Shown: positions 16,526-25,645, counted from the stretch's first letter. The stretch: 46,877 bases of DNA from Piscibacillus halophilus (GCF_900110685.1 NZ_FOES01000020.1:1-46877), one strand, 5' to 3'. Made by a program: numbers and translations. The notes: a model not told the origin generated them from the sequence alone.

Positions 16526-18139
16526 ATGATTCAATATGACTCAATGTATTACCCGTATGCCTCTAAGAGAAATGCCGTGTATGGGCAAAAAGGTATGGTC
16601 GCAACTTCTCAGCCATTAGCTGCTGAAGCGGGATTAGAGATCTTAAAAAAGGGTGGTAATGCCATTGATGCTGCTATTGCTACAGCTGCTGCCTTAACGG
16701 TAGTCGAGCCGACATCAAATGGAATTGGTTCGGATTCTTTTGCTTTAGTTTGGGTAGATGGAAAGTTGCATGGGCTAAACGCAAGCGGTTATGCACCACA
16801 CAATATTTCCATTGAAAAATTAAAAGAGAAAGGTTACGAGGAAATGCCAACTTTCGGTAAGGTTCCTGTCACAGTTCCTGGAACACCAAAGGGATGGGCG
16901 GAGTTATCCGATCGTTTTGGGAAATTGCCTTTTAAAGATTTATTTGAACCAGCCATTCGTTATGCAGAGGAAGGTTACCCAGTTTCACCTACACTGGGCT
17001 ATCACTGGAAGAGTGCCTACAAGAAATTTAAGAGTCTTTTTAACGATGAGATTTTTGAAGAATGGTTTAACGTTTTTGCACCAAATGGTCGTGCGCCAGA
17101 AATTGGTGAGGTTTGGTCGTCGCCTGGGCATGCACGTGCTTTAAAAGAAATTGCTGAGACTAAAGCGGACTCTTTTTACACTGGACAGTTAGCTGAAGAG
17201 ATTGATGCTCTATTCAAAAAACATGACGGCTATTTAAGCATAGAAGATCTATCAAACTATGAACCAAAATGGGTGGATCCCATAAAAGCTAACTATCGTG
17301 GTTATGATGTTTGGGAGATTCCTCCTAATGGGCAAGGGATTATTGCTCTTATGGCTCTTAATATCCTAAAAGGGTTTGATTTTAAAGAAAAGGATAGTGT
17401 AGAAACATATCATAAACAAATCGAAGCGATGAAACTTGCTTTTACAGATGGTTTAGAATACATCACTCAACAGGACAAAATGGATGTATCAGCTGATAAT
17501 CTTTTAGCTGAGAAATATGCAGATGAGCGTCGTCAGTTAATAGGAGATGAAGCGATAGATCCGAAACCTGGTAAACCTCAACGTGGTGGAACGGTTTATT
17601 TATCTGCAGCTGACGGTGAAGGGAACATGATTTCTTATATTCAGAGTAATTATATGGGCTTCGGTTCAGGAGTGGTGGTACCGAATACAGGCATTGCCTT
17701 ACAAAACCGTGGTCACACATTCTCGCTTAACCCAGAACATGTCAACTCGCTTGAGCCTGGTAAACAGACTTATCATACGATTATTCCTGGATTCTTGTCT
17801 AAGGACGGAGAGCCAGTCGGTCCTTTTGGGGTCATGGGTGGTTTTATGCAGCCGCAGGGCCATGCTCAAGTTGTAATGAACATGGTAGATTTCCAGCTGA
17901 ATCCGCAAGCTGCATTAGATGCTCCTCGTTGGCAGTGGATGAAAGGAAAAACGGTAAAGGTTGACCCATCATTCCCAGAGCATTTGGCTCAAGCCCTACA
18001 ACGAAAAGGACATTTAATTGAACGAAGCTTATATCATCATGAGTTTGGTCGTGGACAGATTATTGTGCGTGATTCTGAAACAGGTGTCTTATGTGGTGGC
18101 ACAGAGCCAAGAACAGATGGTCACGTGGCAGTATGGTAG
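16526..18139 (+). CDS. Gamma-glutamyltransferase family protein
   Basis: This 537-residue Ntn-hydrolase belongs to the gamma-glutamyltranspeptidase family. It has the family opening GMVATSQPLAAEAGLEILKKG and GNAIDAAIATAAAL. The autocleavage site sits in QRGGTVYLSAAD, where T356 becomes the new N-terminal nucleophile of the small subunit. The small-subunit loop MGFGSGVVVPNTGIALQNRG follows. There is no signal peptide, so the enzyme probably acts inside the cell on imported gamma-glutamyl compounds or glutathione, unlike the secreted B. subtilis Ggt. It stands alone with a strong terminator. The peptide-type ABC importer starting at 20072 is a plausible supplier. Confidence 0.9.
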   Translation: MIQYDSMYYPYASKRNAVYGQKGMVATSQPLAAEAGLEILKKGGNAIDAAIATAAALTVVEPTSNGIGSDSFALVWVDGKLHGLNASGYAPHNISIEKLKEKGYEEMPTFGKVPVTVPGTPKGWAELSDRFGKLPFKDLFEPAIRYAEEGYPVSPTLGYHWKSAYKKFKSLFNDEIFEEWFNVFAPNGRAPEIGEVWSSPGHARALKEIAETKADSFYTGQLAEEIDALFKKHDGYLSIEDLSNYEPKWVDPIKANYRGYDVWEIPPNGQGIIALMALNILKGFDFKEKDSVETYHKQIEAMKLAFTDGLEYITQQDKMDVSADNLLAEKYADERRQLIGDEAIDPKPGKPQRGGTVYLSAADGEGNMISYIQSNYMGFGSGVVVPNTGIALQNRGHTFSLNPEHVNSLEPGKQTYHTIIPGFLSKDGEPVGPFGVMGGFMQPQGHAQVVMNMVDFQLNPQAALDAPRWQWMKGKTVKVDPSFPEHLAQALQRKGHLIERSLYHHEFGRGQIIVRDSETGVLCGGTEPRTDGHVAVW

Positions 18140-18144
18140 ATAAG

Positions 18145-18180
18145 AAAAGCTTCCTTGCCATCTAGCAAGGAAGCTTTTAT
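18145..18180. terminator. Bidirectional terminator after the gamma-glutamyltransferase gene
   Basis: A perfect 14-bp stem (AAAAGCTTCCTTGC with its complement) encloses a 6-nt loop. A-run and T-run flanks let it serve both this gene and the convergent Lrp/AsnC gene. Confidence 0.9.
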
Positions 18181-18185
18181 ACATC

Positions 18186-18635
18186 CTATAGTTTAAGACC
18201 TGTACGACTTTTAAAACGTCTTAGTAAGATATGACTTTCAACTCTTGTGATTCCATCGAGTGCATACAGTTCTTCGTTGATGAACTTTTCTAATTCATTA
18301 AAGTCTTCGACGAGTACGTGAGTATGTAGCGTGCTAGGGCCGGTCATTTGGTAACAGCTTGCTACTTTTGGGTTTTCAGCTAATCGTTCTGCGACATACA
18401 CAAGATGAGTCGGGTCACAATCGACATTAAAGAAGGCAGATACTCCTTTTCCGACCTTTTCTGAGTTAATAACAACGCTGAACTTCTCAATAATCCCGGC
18501 TTCTTTCATTTGATTTATACGATCTCGAACCGCGACCCTAGAGAGATCGAGTTCTTTAGCTAAGTCAACATAGGACATACGACCTTCGTCACTTAGAATG
18601 TTCAAGATTTTAATATCCGTCTCAGTTAATTTCAT
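18186..18635 (-). CDS. Lrp/AsnC family transcriptional regulator
   Basis: The protein has 149 residues. Residues 1-50 form the Lrp-type helix-turn-helix (LTETDIKILNILSDEGRMSY, then LDLSRVAVRDRINQMKEAGII), and residues about 65-140 the RAM/AsnC ligand domain. These regulators usually sense an amino acid and often control a neighbouring transporter or themselves. It diverges from the chromate-transporter-family pair 130 bp away, the likely target, and converges with the gamma-glutamyltransferase gene. The effector is unknown. Confidence 0.9.
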   Translation of the reverse strand: MKLTETDIKILNILSDEGRMSYVDLAKELDLSRVAVRDRINQMKEAGIIEKFSVVINSEKVGKGVSAFFNVDCDPTHLVYVAERLAENPKVASCYQMTGPSTLHTHVLVEDFNELEKFINEELYALDGITRVESHILLRRFKSRTGLKL

Positions 18636-18673
18636 ATATTGATCACCACTTTTATTAGTTTTGTCTATTTCAC

Positions 18674-18702
18674 ATTATAGGAGAAATTCTCGTTTGTGTC
18701 AC
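18674..18702 (-). promoter_or_regulatory. Sigma-A promoter of the Lrp/AsnC gene
   Basis: On the minus strand GTGACA (18697-18702), 17 bp, TATAAT (18674-18679), about 40 bp before the start. Confidence 0.7.
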
Positions 18703-18767
18703 ATAATTGTTTGAAAAATTAGAAGATTAATGCGCGAATGTAAGCAATTGTTAAGGGAGTGAACACC

Positions 18768-19319
18768 ATGGATTTAACCTTGCAGAAAAATATCTTTATA
18801 AGCTTTTTCAGAACTGGAATGTTGGGGTTTGGGGGTGGTCCTTCGACGATCCCTTTAGTGCATAAGGAAGTGGTGGAGACGTATAAGTGGATGACCGATG
18901 AAGAGTTTGGCGATGTGTTAGCGATTGGTAATACATTGCCTGGTCCTATTATGACGAAAATGGCAGGGTATATTGGCTACCGTGTTGGCGGAGTGCTCGG
19001 ACTTATAAACGCTCTAGCTGCAGCTGTGTTTCCAACCGTCTTAATTATGATTTCATTAATTGGAGTGTTAATTGCCTATCGAGATTCGCCAATTGTTCAA
19101 GGTATGACGCAAGCCATTGCTCCAGTGGTTGGTGTCATGTTATTTGTCTTAGCTTATTCATTTATTAAAAAATCAAAAGAAGCCCTTGGATGGAAAATCG
19201 CCATCTTATTAGGGGCAATAAGTTTAGTAACGTATGTTTGGCTCAATTGGCACCCAGCTATTCTGATTGGGGCGCTTATTATCTATTCATTAGTTGGAAA
19301 GCATAAGCAGACATCTTGA
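18768..19319 (+). CDS. Chromate transporter family (CHR) protein, first half-size subunit
   Basis: This 183-residue membrane protein is one CHR domain. It has the FRTGMLGFGGGPSTIPLVHKE motif near the N-terminus and GDVLAIGNTLPGPIMTKMAG. AAGGGAG lies 8 bases before the ATG at 18768; an upstream in-frame GTG at 18759 overlaps that site and is rejected. In Bacillus, half-size CHR proteins come in pairs (compare ChrA/ChrB, YwrA/YwrB) that act together in chromate efflux. The natural substrate may be another anion. The second half follows 13 bp downstream. Confidence 0.88.
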   Translation: MDLTLQKNIFISFFRTGMLGFGGGPSTIPLVHKEVVETYKWMTDEEFGDVLAIGNTLPGPIMTKMAGYIGYRVGGVLGLINALAAAVFPTVLIMISLIGVLIAYRDSPIVQGMTQAIAPVVGVMLFVLAYSFIKKSKEALGWKIAILLGAISLVTYVWLNWHPAILIGALIIYSLVGKHKQTS

Positions 19320-19332
19320 GAGGAGGAATACA

Positions 19333-19866
19333 ATGATTGATCTTTGGTATCTCTTTTTAGCATTTTTTATTCCTGGCATTGTCGGCTATGGAGGTGGCCC
19401 GGCTTCCATTCCATTGATTGAGCATGAGGTTGTGAAAAATTATGACTTTATAACCACTACTGAATTTGGCGAGGTGCTTGCTTTAGGGAACGCATTACCG
19501 GGGCCAATTGCGACGAAAATGGCAGGCTATATAGGTTTTAATGTAGCGGGAGTTCCAGGTGCTATTGTGGCGTTAGTAGCAACGATTGTTCCATCTTTAA
19601 TCGCGATGATTTTGTTACTAGGACTTATTATGAAATATAAAGATTCACCACGTGTTAAAAAGATGACAGCTCTTATTCGTCCAACCATTGCGATTTTACT
19701 ATTTGTGCTCTCTTTTCAATTTTTCGGAACATCCTATGAATCGGCTGGAATCTATCAGACTATCATCTTAGTGATTGCTAGCTTTTTGTTACTAGAGAAA
19801 TGGAAGGTTCACCCGGCATTCGTAATCATGGGGGCGTTAACTTACGGTGCAATTTTCTTAAGCTAG
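19333..19866 (+). CDS. Chromate transporter family (CHR) protein, second half-size subunit
   Basis: This 177-residue partner of the preceding gene repeats the same CHR pattern: VGYGGGPASIPLIEHEVV and GEVLALGNALPGPIATKMAGY. About five or six membrane segments follow. AGGAGG lies a few bases before the ATG at 19333; the frame extends upstream into the previous gene but without a site. The two proteins are clearly homologous to each other, so they arose by duplication and presumably form an antiparallel heterodimer. Confidence 0.87.
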   Translation: MIDLWYLFLAFFIPGIVGYGGGPASIPLIEHEVVKNYDFITTTEFGEVLALGNALPGPIATKMAGYIGFNVAGVPGAIVALVATIVPSLIAMILLLGLIMKYKDSPRVKKMTALIRPTIAILLFVLSFQFFGTSYESAGIYQTIILVIASFLLLEKWKVHPAFVIMGALTYGAIFLS

Positions 19867-19954
19867 TCATATACAATTTGTTGGATATAATTAGGAAAAT
19901 ATATTCAAAAAGTAAATTTTTATACGGAAATATTAATAAATAGTCAAAAATATA

Positions 19955-19982
19955 TTGATTTTTGTTAATAATTGTTTATAAT
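19955..19982 (+). promoter_or_regulatory. Sigma-A promoter of the peptide ABC operon
   Basis: TTGATT (19955-19960), 16 bp, TATAAT (19977-19982). The -10 region is copied 35 bp downstream by the tandem duplication at 19970-20039. Confidence 0.55.
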
Positions 19983-20039
19983 ATTCTCTAAAATCTATTT
20001 TATCAATTGTTTATAATATTCTGTAAAATCTATTTTATC
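19970..20039 (+). repeat. 35-bp tandem duplication containing the -10 box
   Basis: The block at 19970-20004 is repeated at 20005-20039 with a single base difference (CTCTAAAA versus CTGTAAAA). Each copy carries TTTATAATATT. The second copy ends about 12 bp before the ribosome binding site of the first ABC permease gene. Confidence 0.9.
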
Positions 20040-20071
20040 TGAATTATTTGAAAAGGAGGGATAAAAACCTC

Positions 20072-21013
20072 ATGTTGAATTTAATTGTTTCAAGGATCGC
20101 TCAAATGTTTTTTCTACTCATTGGTATTTCGTTTATCGTTTTTATGAGTATGCATTTTGCCCCAGGTGATCCAGCCAGGATTATTGGTGGTCCGACAGCA
20201 ACTGAGTCTGATATTACGAATATAAGAATAAGTTTAGGCTTAGATCAGCCAGTACTTATCCAATATAAGGACTATTTACTTGGGGTTCTACAAGGAGATT
20301 TGGGCTATTCTTATCAAACGAACGAATCAGTCAATGAAGCGATTGCGACTAGATTTCCTAATACTTTGAATCTAGCTATTGCTAGCATGATTGTTGCCAT
20401 TATTATTGGTGTGTTTGCAGGGGTTATTTCAGCCCTTAAACAAAACACTTGGTTAGATGTTTTTACTACAACTGGAGCGTTAGCTGGTATTTCGATTCCT
20501 AACTTCTGGTTAGGAACGATTTTAATCTTAATTTTTGCAGTCAACCTCCAATGGTTGCCAGCAGGACAGTTAACAGCACCATTTTGGACGGTTGAAGGGA
20601 TGAAGCAGCTTATACTCCCAGCGATTACTTTAGGAACAGGTTCGGCAGCTTTGATCGCTAGGATGACTCGCTCATCGATGTTAGAGGTTGTTCGTTCTGA
20701 TTATGTCAGAACGGCAAGAGCGAAGGGTGTTAAAGAGAAAGTCGTCGTGTTCGTTCACTGTATGAGGAATGCGATGATTCCTGTCATTACAGTTATCGGA
20801 ATGAACTTTGGTTTTTTACTTGGCGGAACGATTATTACGGAACAAGTTTTTGCGATTAATGGGGTTGGACGTTTAATGATTGATGCGATTGCTAATCGGG
20901 ACTTCCCAATGGTACAAGGGTCGGTGCTCCTTGTTGCAAGTCTATTTGTCATTGTCAATTTAATAGTTGATATCGTCTATGCCTTCATCGATCCAAGAAT
21001 TAGCTATGATTAA
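20072..21013 (+). CDS. Peptide-type ABC transporter permease (DppB/OppB/GsiC-like)
   Basis: This 313-residue membrane protein has the DppB-type N-terminus (RIAQMFFLLIGISFIVFMSMHFAPGDP as two joined segments), about six membrane helices and the EAA loop (RSDYVRTARAKGVKEKVVVFVHCMRNA). AAGGAGGG (20053-20060) lies before the ATG at 20072, so the longer frame starting at a TTG at 20048 is not used. It forms the translocation pore with the next gene product. It is first in a five-gene importer operon, permease-permease-binding protein-ATPase-ATPase. Confidence 0.92.
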   Translation: MLNLIVSRIAQMFFLLIGISFIVFMSMHFAPGDPARIIGGPTATESDITNIRISLGLDQPVLIQYKDYLLGVLQGDLGYSYQTNESVNEAIATRFPNTLNLAIASMIVAIIIGVFAGVISALKQNTWLDVFTTTGALAGISIPNFWLGTILILIFAVNLQWLPAGQLTAPFWTVEGMKQLILPAITLGTGSAALIARMTRSSMLEVVRSDYVRTARAKGVKEKVVVFVHCMRNAMIPVITVIGMNFGFLLGGTIITEQVFAINGVGRLMIDAIANRDFPMVQGSVLLVASLFVIVNLIVDIVYAFIDPRISYD

Positions 21014-21033
21014 GAACGAAGGGAGGGAATAAG

Positions 21034-21924
21034 GTGACGACTCAAACGGTTTCGGCAAAAAGTATTAAAAATGTTGAGAAGGAAAGTGTTTTTAAAGATA
21101 CATTTAAGAGAATTTTGAAAAATAAGTTAGCCGTTGTTGGCTTAGTGATTATTAGTATCCAAGTGTTACTGGCGATTTTTGCGCCACTATTAACCAGTTA
21201 TGCTCCTGATACTCAAAACTTATCGGCTCGTGAATTGCCAATTGGTTCTGAGGGTCACTGGTTAGGAACGGATAATCATGGACGGGATATGTGGAGCCGG
21301 ATTGTCTATGGAGCGCGTATATCCATATTAGTCGGTATTGGTTCAGTGGGACTCGGCCTGCTTGGCGGTGTGGTACTTGGCTTATTGTCAGGTTACTATC
21401 GAAAGCTTGATGGCATCATTATGAGGCTCATGGATTTACTTTTTGCGTTTCCAGGTATTTTACTAGCAATGCTGATCATCGCCATTCTTGGGACAAGCTT
21501 AGTGAATGTCGTGATTGCGATTAGTATTTGGTCGATTCCAAACTGTGCAAGAATTGTACGTGGAAGTGTTTTATCGACTAAAAAAGAGGAGTACATATTG
21601 GCGCAACGCTCTCTCGGCTCTAGTGATCGACGAATTATGTTTAAGCATATTTTACCGAATATTACAGCACCAATTATCGTGTTTGCGACGATGAGAATGG
21701 CAACCGCCATTTTATCTACATCTGCGTTAAGCTATTTAGGATTGGGGGCTCAGCCTCCAACACCAGAGTGGGGAGCGATGATTGCAGCAGGGCAAGATTA
21801 TATGTGGACATCACCCCATATGACTATTGTTCCAGGTATTGCGATTATGTTAGTTGTTTTTGCTTTTAATGTGGTTGGAGATGGATTAAGGGACGCACTA
21901 GATCCCAACATGGACTTAAATTAA
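21034..21924 (+). CDS. Peptide-type ABC transporter permease (DppC/OppC/GsiD-like)
   Basis: This 296-residue protein starts at GTG after GGGAGGG. It has a cytoplasmic N-terminal tail, a first helix (NKLAVVGLVIISIQVLLAIF), the hallmark HWLGTDNHGRDMWSRIVYGAR, and the EAA loop EYILAQRSLGSSDRRIMFKH. It is the second pore subunit of the importer. The order with the binding protein third differs from the classic E. coli dpp/opp order but is common in Bacilli. Confidence 0.92.
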   Translation: MTTQTVSAKSIKNVEKESVFKDTFKRILKNKLAVVGLVIISIQVLLAIFAPLLTSYAPDTQNLSARELPIGSEGHWLGTDNHGRDMWSRIVYGARISILVGIGSVGLGLLGGVVLGLLSGYYRKLDGIIMRLMDLLFAFPGILLAMLIIAILGTSLVNVVIAISIWSIPNCARIVRGSVLSTKKEEYILAQRSLGSSDRRIMFKHILPNITAPIIVFATMRMATAILSTSALSYLGLGAQPPTPEWGAMIAAGQDYMWTSPHMTIVPGIAIMLVVFAFNVVGDGLRDALDPNMDLN

Positions 21925-21943
21925 ATTTTTTAGGAGGATGATC

Positions 21944-23500
21944 ATGAAAAAAATATTATTTTCATTAGTAGCGTTGACTTTTTTACTGTTAGCGGCTTGT
22001 AGCAGTGATAGTAATGGTAATAATGAACAAGGAAGTAACGGAAATGAAGAAGGGGGAGAAAGTGCTGCTGATCAGGAGTTAATCTATGCAACGACTTCTG
22101 ATGCCCCTGGTTTATCACCTATCGATACGAATGATAGTGTTTCTTCAAATGTGGTTGATCAAGTATTTGAAACCTTATTCGTCCGTAATTCTGATACAGG
22201 TGAAATTGAACCTCGATTAGCGGAGTCTTATGAAACTCCAGATGATACCACGTGGGTCATTGAGTTAAAAGAAGGAATTGAGTTCCATGATGGAACGCCA
22301 TTTAATGCGGAAGCCGTTAAATATACGTTTGAAACACTTATTGATCCAGAGCGTGCTGCACCAAGAGCATCTTTACTAGCCCCAGTTGAAAGTGTTGAGG
22401 TTGAAGATGAATATACCGTTGTGATTAATACTAAAGAACCTTATGGTGCGATGTTAGCTGCATTATCCCATTCTAACTCAGCGATCGTTAGTCCTGAAGC
22501 AGATCAAAATGGAGATATTAACCAAGAACCTGTTGGTACAGGACCGTATAAGTTTGTGGAATGGTCTAAAGGCGATCAGATTGTTTTAGAGAAAAATGAG
22601 GATTATTGGAGAGGCGAACCAGGTCTAGATAAAGTTACATTTAAGGTTGTTCCATCTGTATCAACGGCTATTTCAATGATGGAAACAGGTGAGGTTCATT
22701 TCATTGATGGTGTCACGTCAGAACATAAATCACGTATTGAAGGAAATGATTCTTTCGAGTTAATAACAAAAGATGGTACACCAGTATATAACTTAGGTTT
22801 TAACTATGAACATGAACCGATGAATGACGTTGAGTTTAGAAAAGCAGTCTCACATGCGTTAAATCGTGACAGCTATGTTGAAACATTAGATGGTCTTGGC
22901 GTTCGTTCAAACTCAATTGTTGGCCCTCAAGTATTCGGATATGACGAAAGTAATGAGGATTTAGGTTATGAATATGATCCTGAGAAAGCTAAGGAAATTG
23001 TAGAAGAAAACGGGTTTGATAGTGAAACATATCATATGCTCGTTCCAAACCGTGATGCTTATATCAACATGGGTGAGATTGTACAAGCACAATTAAGCGA
23101 AGTGGGAATTAATGTTGAAATGGAAATGATGGAATGGGGAACCTTCCTTGATGTAGCCACTGAAGGTGAATTTGATTTAACGTTCTTAAGCTGGTCTAAC
23201 GTGACTGGTGATGGAAGTGAGTTATTATATCCAAATCTCCACTCAGATAATATTGGCTCATCCAATAGAGCACGTTACGCGAATGATGAATTTGATCAAT
23301 TAGTAGAAGCTTCAAGAGACACGACAGATCAGGAAGCTCGTAAAGAATTTTTAGTTGAAGCCAATCAATTAGCAGTAGAAGATGCTATTTGGATCCCAAT
23401 GCACCATGGTGTGATCGCAGCAGCCGTTCATGAGTCTGTGAAAGGTTTAGAGTTAGAATCTACAGGAAGATGGGAATTATATCAAGTTACTAGAGAGTAG
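21944..23500 (+). CDS. Peptide/glutathione-type ABC transporter substrate-binding lipoprotein
   Basis: This SBP family 5 lipoprotein has 518 residues with C19 of the lipobox (LTFLLLAAC). The start is the ATG at 21944, 6 bases after AGGAGG; the ATG two codons earlier overlaps that site. Family features are RLAESYETPDDTTWVIELKEGIEFHDGTPF, EPVGTGPYKFVEW and FRKAVSHALNRD. The mature part is strongly acidic. It selects the substrate outside the membrane, probably small peptides, glutathione or nickel-peptide complexes. The nearby cytoplasmic gamma-glutamyltransferase makes a gamma-glutamyl substrate attractive, but this is inference. Confidence 0.9.
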   Translation: MKKILFSLVALTFLLLAACSSDSNGNNEQGSNGNEEGGESAADQELIYATTSDAPGLSPIDTNDSVSSNVVDQVFETLFVRNSDTGEIEPRLAESYETPDDTTWVIELKEGIEFHDGTPFNAEAVKYTFETLIDPERAAPRASLLAPVESVEVEDEYTVVINTKEPYGAMLAALSHSNSAIVSPEADQNGDINQEPVGTGPYKFVEWSKGDQIVLEKNEDYWRGEPGLDKVTFKVVPSVSTAISMMETGEVHFIDGVTSEHKSRIEGNDSFELITKDGTPVYNLGFNYEHEPMNDVEFRKAVSHALNRDSYVETLDGLGVRSNSIVGPQVFGYDESNEDLGYEYDPEKAKEIVEENGFDSETYHMLVPNRDAYINMGEIVQAQLSEVGINVEMEMMEWGTFLDVATEGEFDLTFLSWSNVTGDGSELLYPNLHSDNIGSSNRARYANDEFDQLVEASRDTTDQEARKEFLVEANQLAVEDAIWIPMHHGVIAAAVHESVKGLELESTGRWELYQVTRE

Positions 23501-23508
23501 GGATTAAC

Positions 23509-24507
23509 ATGACTGAAGCATTGTTAGACGTTAAAAATCTAGTTACTTCCTTTCGAACAGCGGATGGTGATCTAACCGCTGTTCGCGAGGTCTCTTTTTC
23601 AGTCGAACAAGGGGAAACATTATGTATCGTCGGTGAGTCAGGTTGTGGGAAAAGTATTACCTCATTGTCTGTCATGCAGCTTTTACCTAAAAATGGAAAA
23701 ATTAAGAGTGGATCCATTCAATTTAATGGCCAAGAATTAACCGATTTAACGGATGAAGAAATGCGCCAATTACGTGGAAACGAGATCGCGATAATTTTCC
23801 AAGAGCCTATGACTGCTCTAAATCCTGTTTTTACAATCGGATTTCAAATTCGTGAACCGTTAAAAATTCATGAAGGATTATCTAAAAAAGCTGCGCATCA
23901 AAAAGGAATTGAGCTTTTAAAACAAGTGGGTATTCCATCCCCCGAAAAGCGAATGAATCAATATCCCCATGAGCTTAGTGGAGGGATGAGACAAAGAGTA
24001 ATGATTGCGATTGCCTTGGCTTGTAATCCGAAATTATTAATTGCAGATGAGCCGACTACCGCATTAGATGTGACGATTCAATCGCAAATATTAGACTTAA
24101 TCGATGATTTAAAGAAACGATTTAATATGGGAGTAGTCATGATCACGCATGATATGGGGGTCGTAGCGGAAGTCGCTGATCGTGTCATGGTGATGTACTC
24201 AGGTGAAAAAATTGAAGAAGCTGATGTTGAAACGATTTTTAATCATCCGCAACATCCATATACGAAAGGACTTCTTCAGTCTGTACCGAATGTCGATGAC
24301 AAAGAACACCATTTAGAACCGATTCCGGGCTCATTACCGAGTTTAAAAGAAAACATTAGTGGATGCCGATTTTATGATCGCTGTGAATTCGCAACTGAAA
24401 AGTGTAGAACTCAATCACCGCCAAAATTTGAGGCAAGTGAAGGACATGTTGTGAGATGCTGGTTACAGGAGGAATCAACAGATGAGCGAAAATCAAGCTA
24501 TTCTTAA
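23509..24507 (+). CDS. Peptide-type ABC transporter ATP-binding protein (DppD/OppD-like)
   Basis: This 332-residue ATPase has Walker A GESGCGKS, Q-loop IIFQEPMTALNP, signature LSGGMRQR and Walker B LLIADEPTTALD. The C-terminal oligopeptide extension has a cysteine cluster (CRFYDRC, CRTQSPP) as found in OppD/DppD, where it can hold an iron-sulfur site. It is coupled to the next gene, whose start overlaps its last 26 bp. It energises the importer. Confidence 0.93.
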   Translation: MTEALLDVKNLVTSFRTADGDLTAVREVSFSVEQGETLCIVGESGCGKSITSLSVMQLLPKNGKIKSGSIQFNGQELTDLTDEEMRQLRGNEIAIIFQEPMTALNPVFTIGFQIREPLKIHEGLSKKAAHQKGIELLKQVGIPSPEKRMNQYPHELSGGMRQRVMIAIALACNPKLLIADEPTTALDVTIQSQILDLIDDLKKRFNMGVVMITHDMGVVAEVADRVMVMYSGEKIEEADVETIFNHPQHPYTKGLLQSVPNVDDKEHHLEPIPGSLPSLKENISGCRFYDRCEFATEKCRTQSPPKFEASEGHVVRCWLQEESTDERKSSYS

Positions 24508-25456
24508 ATTAGACCAATTGAATAAACATTTTCCTGTACGCGGTGGTTTGTTGAAGCGGGTTCAAAATCATGTCTATGCGGTGAATGATGTATCCATTGA
24601 GGTTGATGAAGGTGACTCTGTCGGGATCGTTGGAGAATCAGGGTGTGGTAAATCAACATTAGGTAGGACGATATTGCGGCTTGAAGAACCGACGAGTGGT
24701 GAGATTTGGTTTAAAGGAGAAAATATTACGGATTTAAGTGAGAGAAAACTGAAGAAATTTAAGCATGATATGCAGATGATTTTTCAGGATCCTTTCGCCT
24801 CATTAGATCCACGTCAGCGAATCGGTGATACGATCGAAGAACCTTTTGTCATATATACCAACCTTTCCGCCCGAGAACGGAAGGAAAAAGCTATTAAACT
24901 ATTGAGAGAAGTTGGATTAGATGAGACGCATTACTATAAATACCCACATCAATTCAGTGGTGGGCAAAGGCAACGTATAGGTATTGCACGTGCGATTGCT
25001 TTAAATCCTGAAATGATTGTATGTGATGAAGCAGTGTCTGCATTAGATGTATCTGTTCAAGCCCAAGTGATTAAATTGCTTAAAGAACTTCAAGATGAAT
25101 ACGATTTAACGTATTTATTTATCTCACATGATTTAGGAGTTGTAAGGCATTTTTGTAATAAGGTATTAGTAATGTACTTAGGAAACATGGTGGAGTGGGC
25201 GCCAGTTGATGAACTCTTTGATAACCCGATTCATCCTTATACTGAAGCGTTACTTTCAGCCATCCCAAGACCTGTTCCTGGAAATAAGCGAGAAAAAATT
25301 CAATTGAGAGGTGATTTACCAAGTCCATCTGATCCGCCTACAGGCTGTCCTTTTCATACTCGATGTCCGATTGCAACAGAGGTATGTAGACAGGTGAAAC
25401 CGGAATGGCGCGAAGTCACACCAAACCATTTTGTGGCTTGTCATGAAAGAGGTTAA
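24482..25456 (+). CDS. Peptide-type ABC transporter ATP-binding protein (DppF/OppF-like)
   Basis: This 324-residue ATPase has Walker A GESGCGKS, Q-loop MIFQDPFASLDPR, signature FSGGQRQR, Walker B MIVCDEAVSALD, and a C-terminal cluster with CPFHTRCPIATEVCRQ. AGGAGG inside the previous gene precedes the overlapping ATG. It forms the heterodimeric motor with the upstream ATPase. Last gene of the operon; a terminator follows. Confidence 0.93.
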   Translation: MSENQAILKLDQLNKHFPVRGGLLKRVQNHVYAVNDVSIEVDEGDSVGIVGESGCGKSTLGRTILRLEEPTSGEIWFKGENITDLSERKLKKFKHDMQMIFQDPFASLDPRQRIGDTIEEPFVIYTNLSARERKEKAIKLLREVGLDETHYYKYPHQFSGGQRQRIGIARAIALNPEMIVCDEAVSALDVSVQAQVIKLLKELQDEYDLTYLFISHDLGVVRHFCNKVLVMYLGNMVEWAPVDELFDNPIHPYTEALLSAIPRPVPGNKREKIQLRGDLPSPSDPPTGCPFHTRCPIATEVCRQVKPEWREVTPNHFVACHERG

Positions 25457-25470
25457 TCAATGGAAAGTAG

Positions 25471-25507
25471 CATCAGTTATGTTTTAATCATGACTGGTGT
25501 TTTTTTA
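25471..25507 (+). terminator. Rho-independent terminator of the peptide ABC operon
   Basis: CATCAGTTATG pairs with CATGACTGGTG (11 bp, two G-U pairs) around a 7-nt loop, followed by eight Ts. Confidence 0.8.
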
Positions 25508-25609
25508 CATTAATCTGTCCTCAAATAATGATCTTTCTTTGTTATTACATTACATTAAAGGAAAACTTTTACAAACATATTTTACTAATAAGAAAATTTT
25601 AAAAATAGG

Positions 25610-25638
25610 TTGTAAAACGCTTTCATATATACTAATAT
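25610..25638 (+). promoter_or_regulatory. Candidate promoter of the LacI/TRAP sugar operon, with a cre-like word
   Basis: TTGTAA (25610-25615), 17 bp, TAATAT (25633-25638). The spacer region includes TGTAAAACGCTTTCA, which resembles a cre site but is one base too long on the left half, so carbon catabolite control is only a possibility. Confidence 0.5.
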
Positions 25639-25645
25639 ATTATCT

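Noticed and set aside
25611-25625. A full cre site before the LacI gene
   Set aside because: The right half fits but the left half is one base too long, so it is mentioned only as cre-like.
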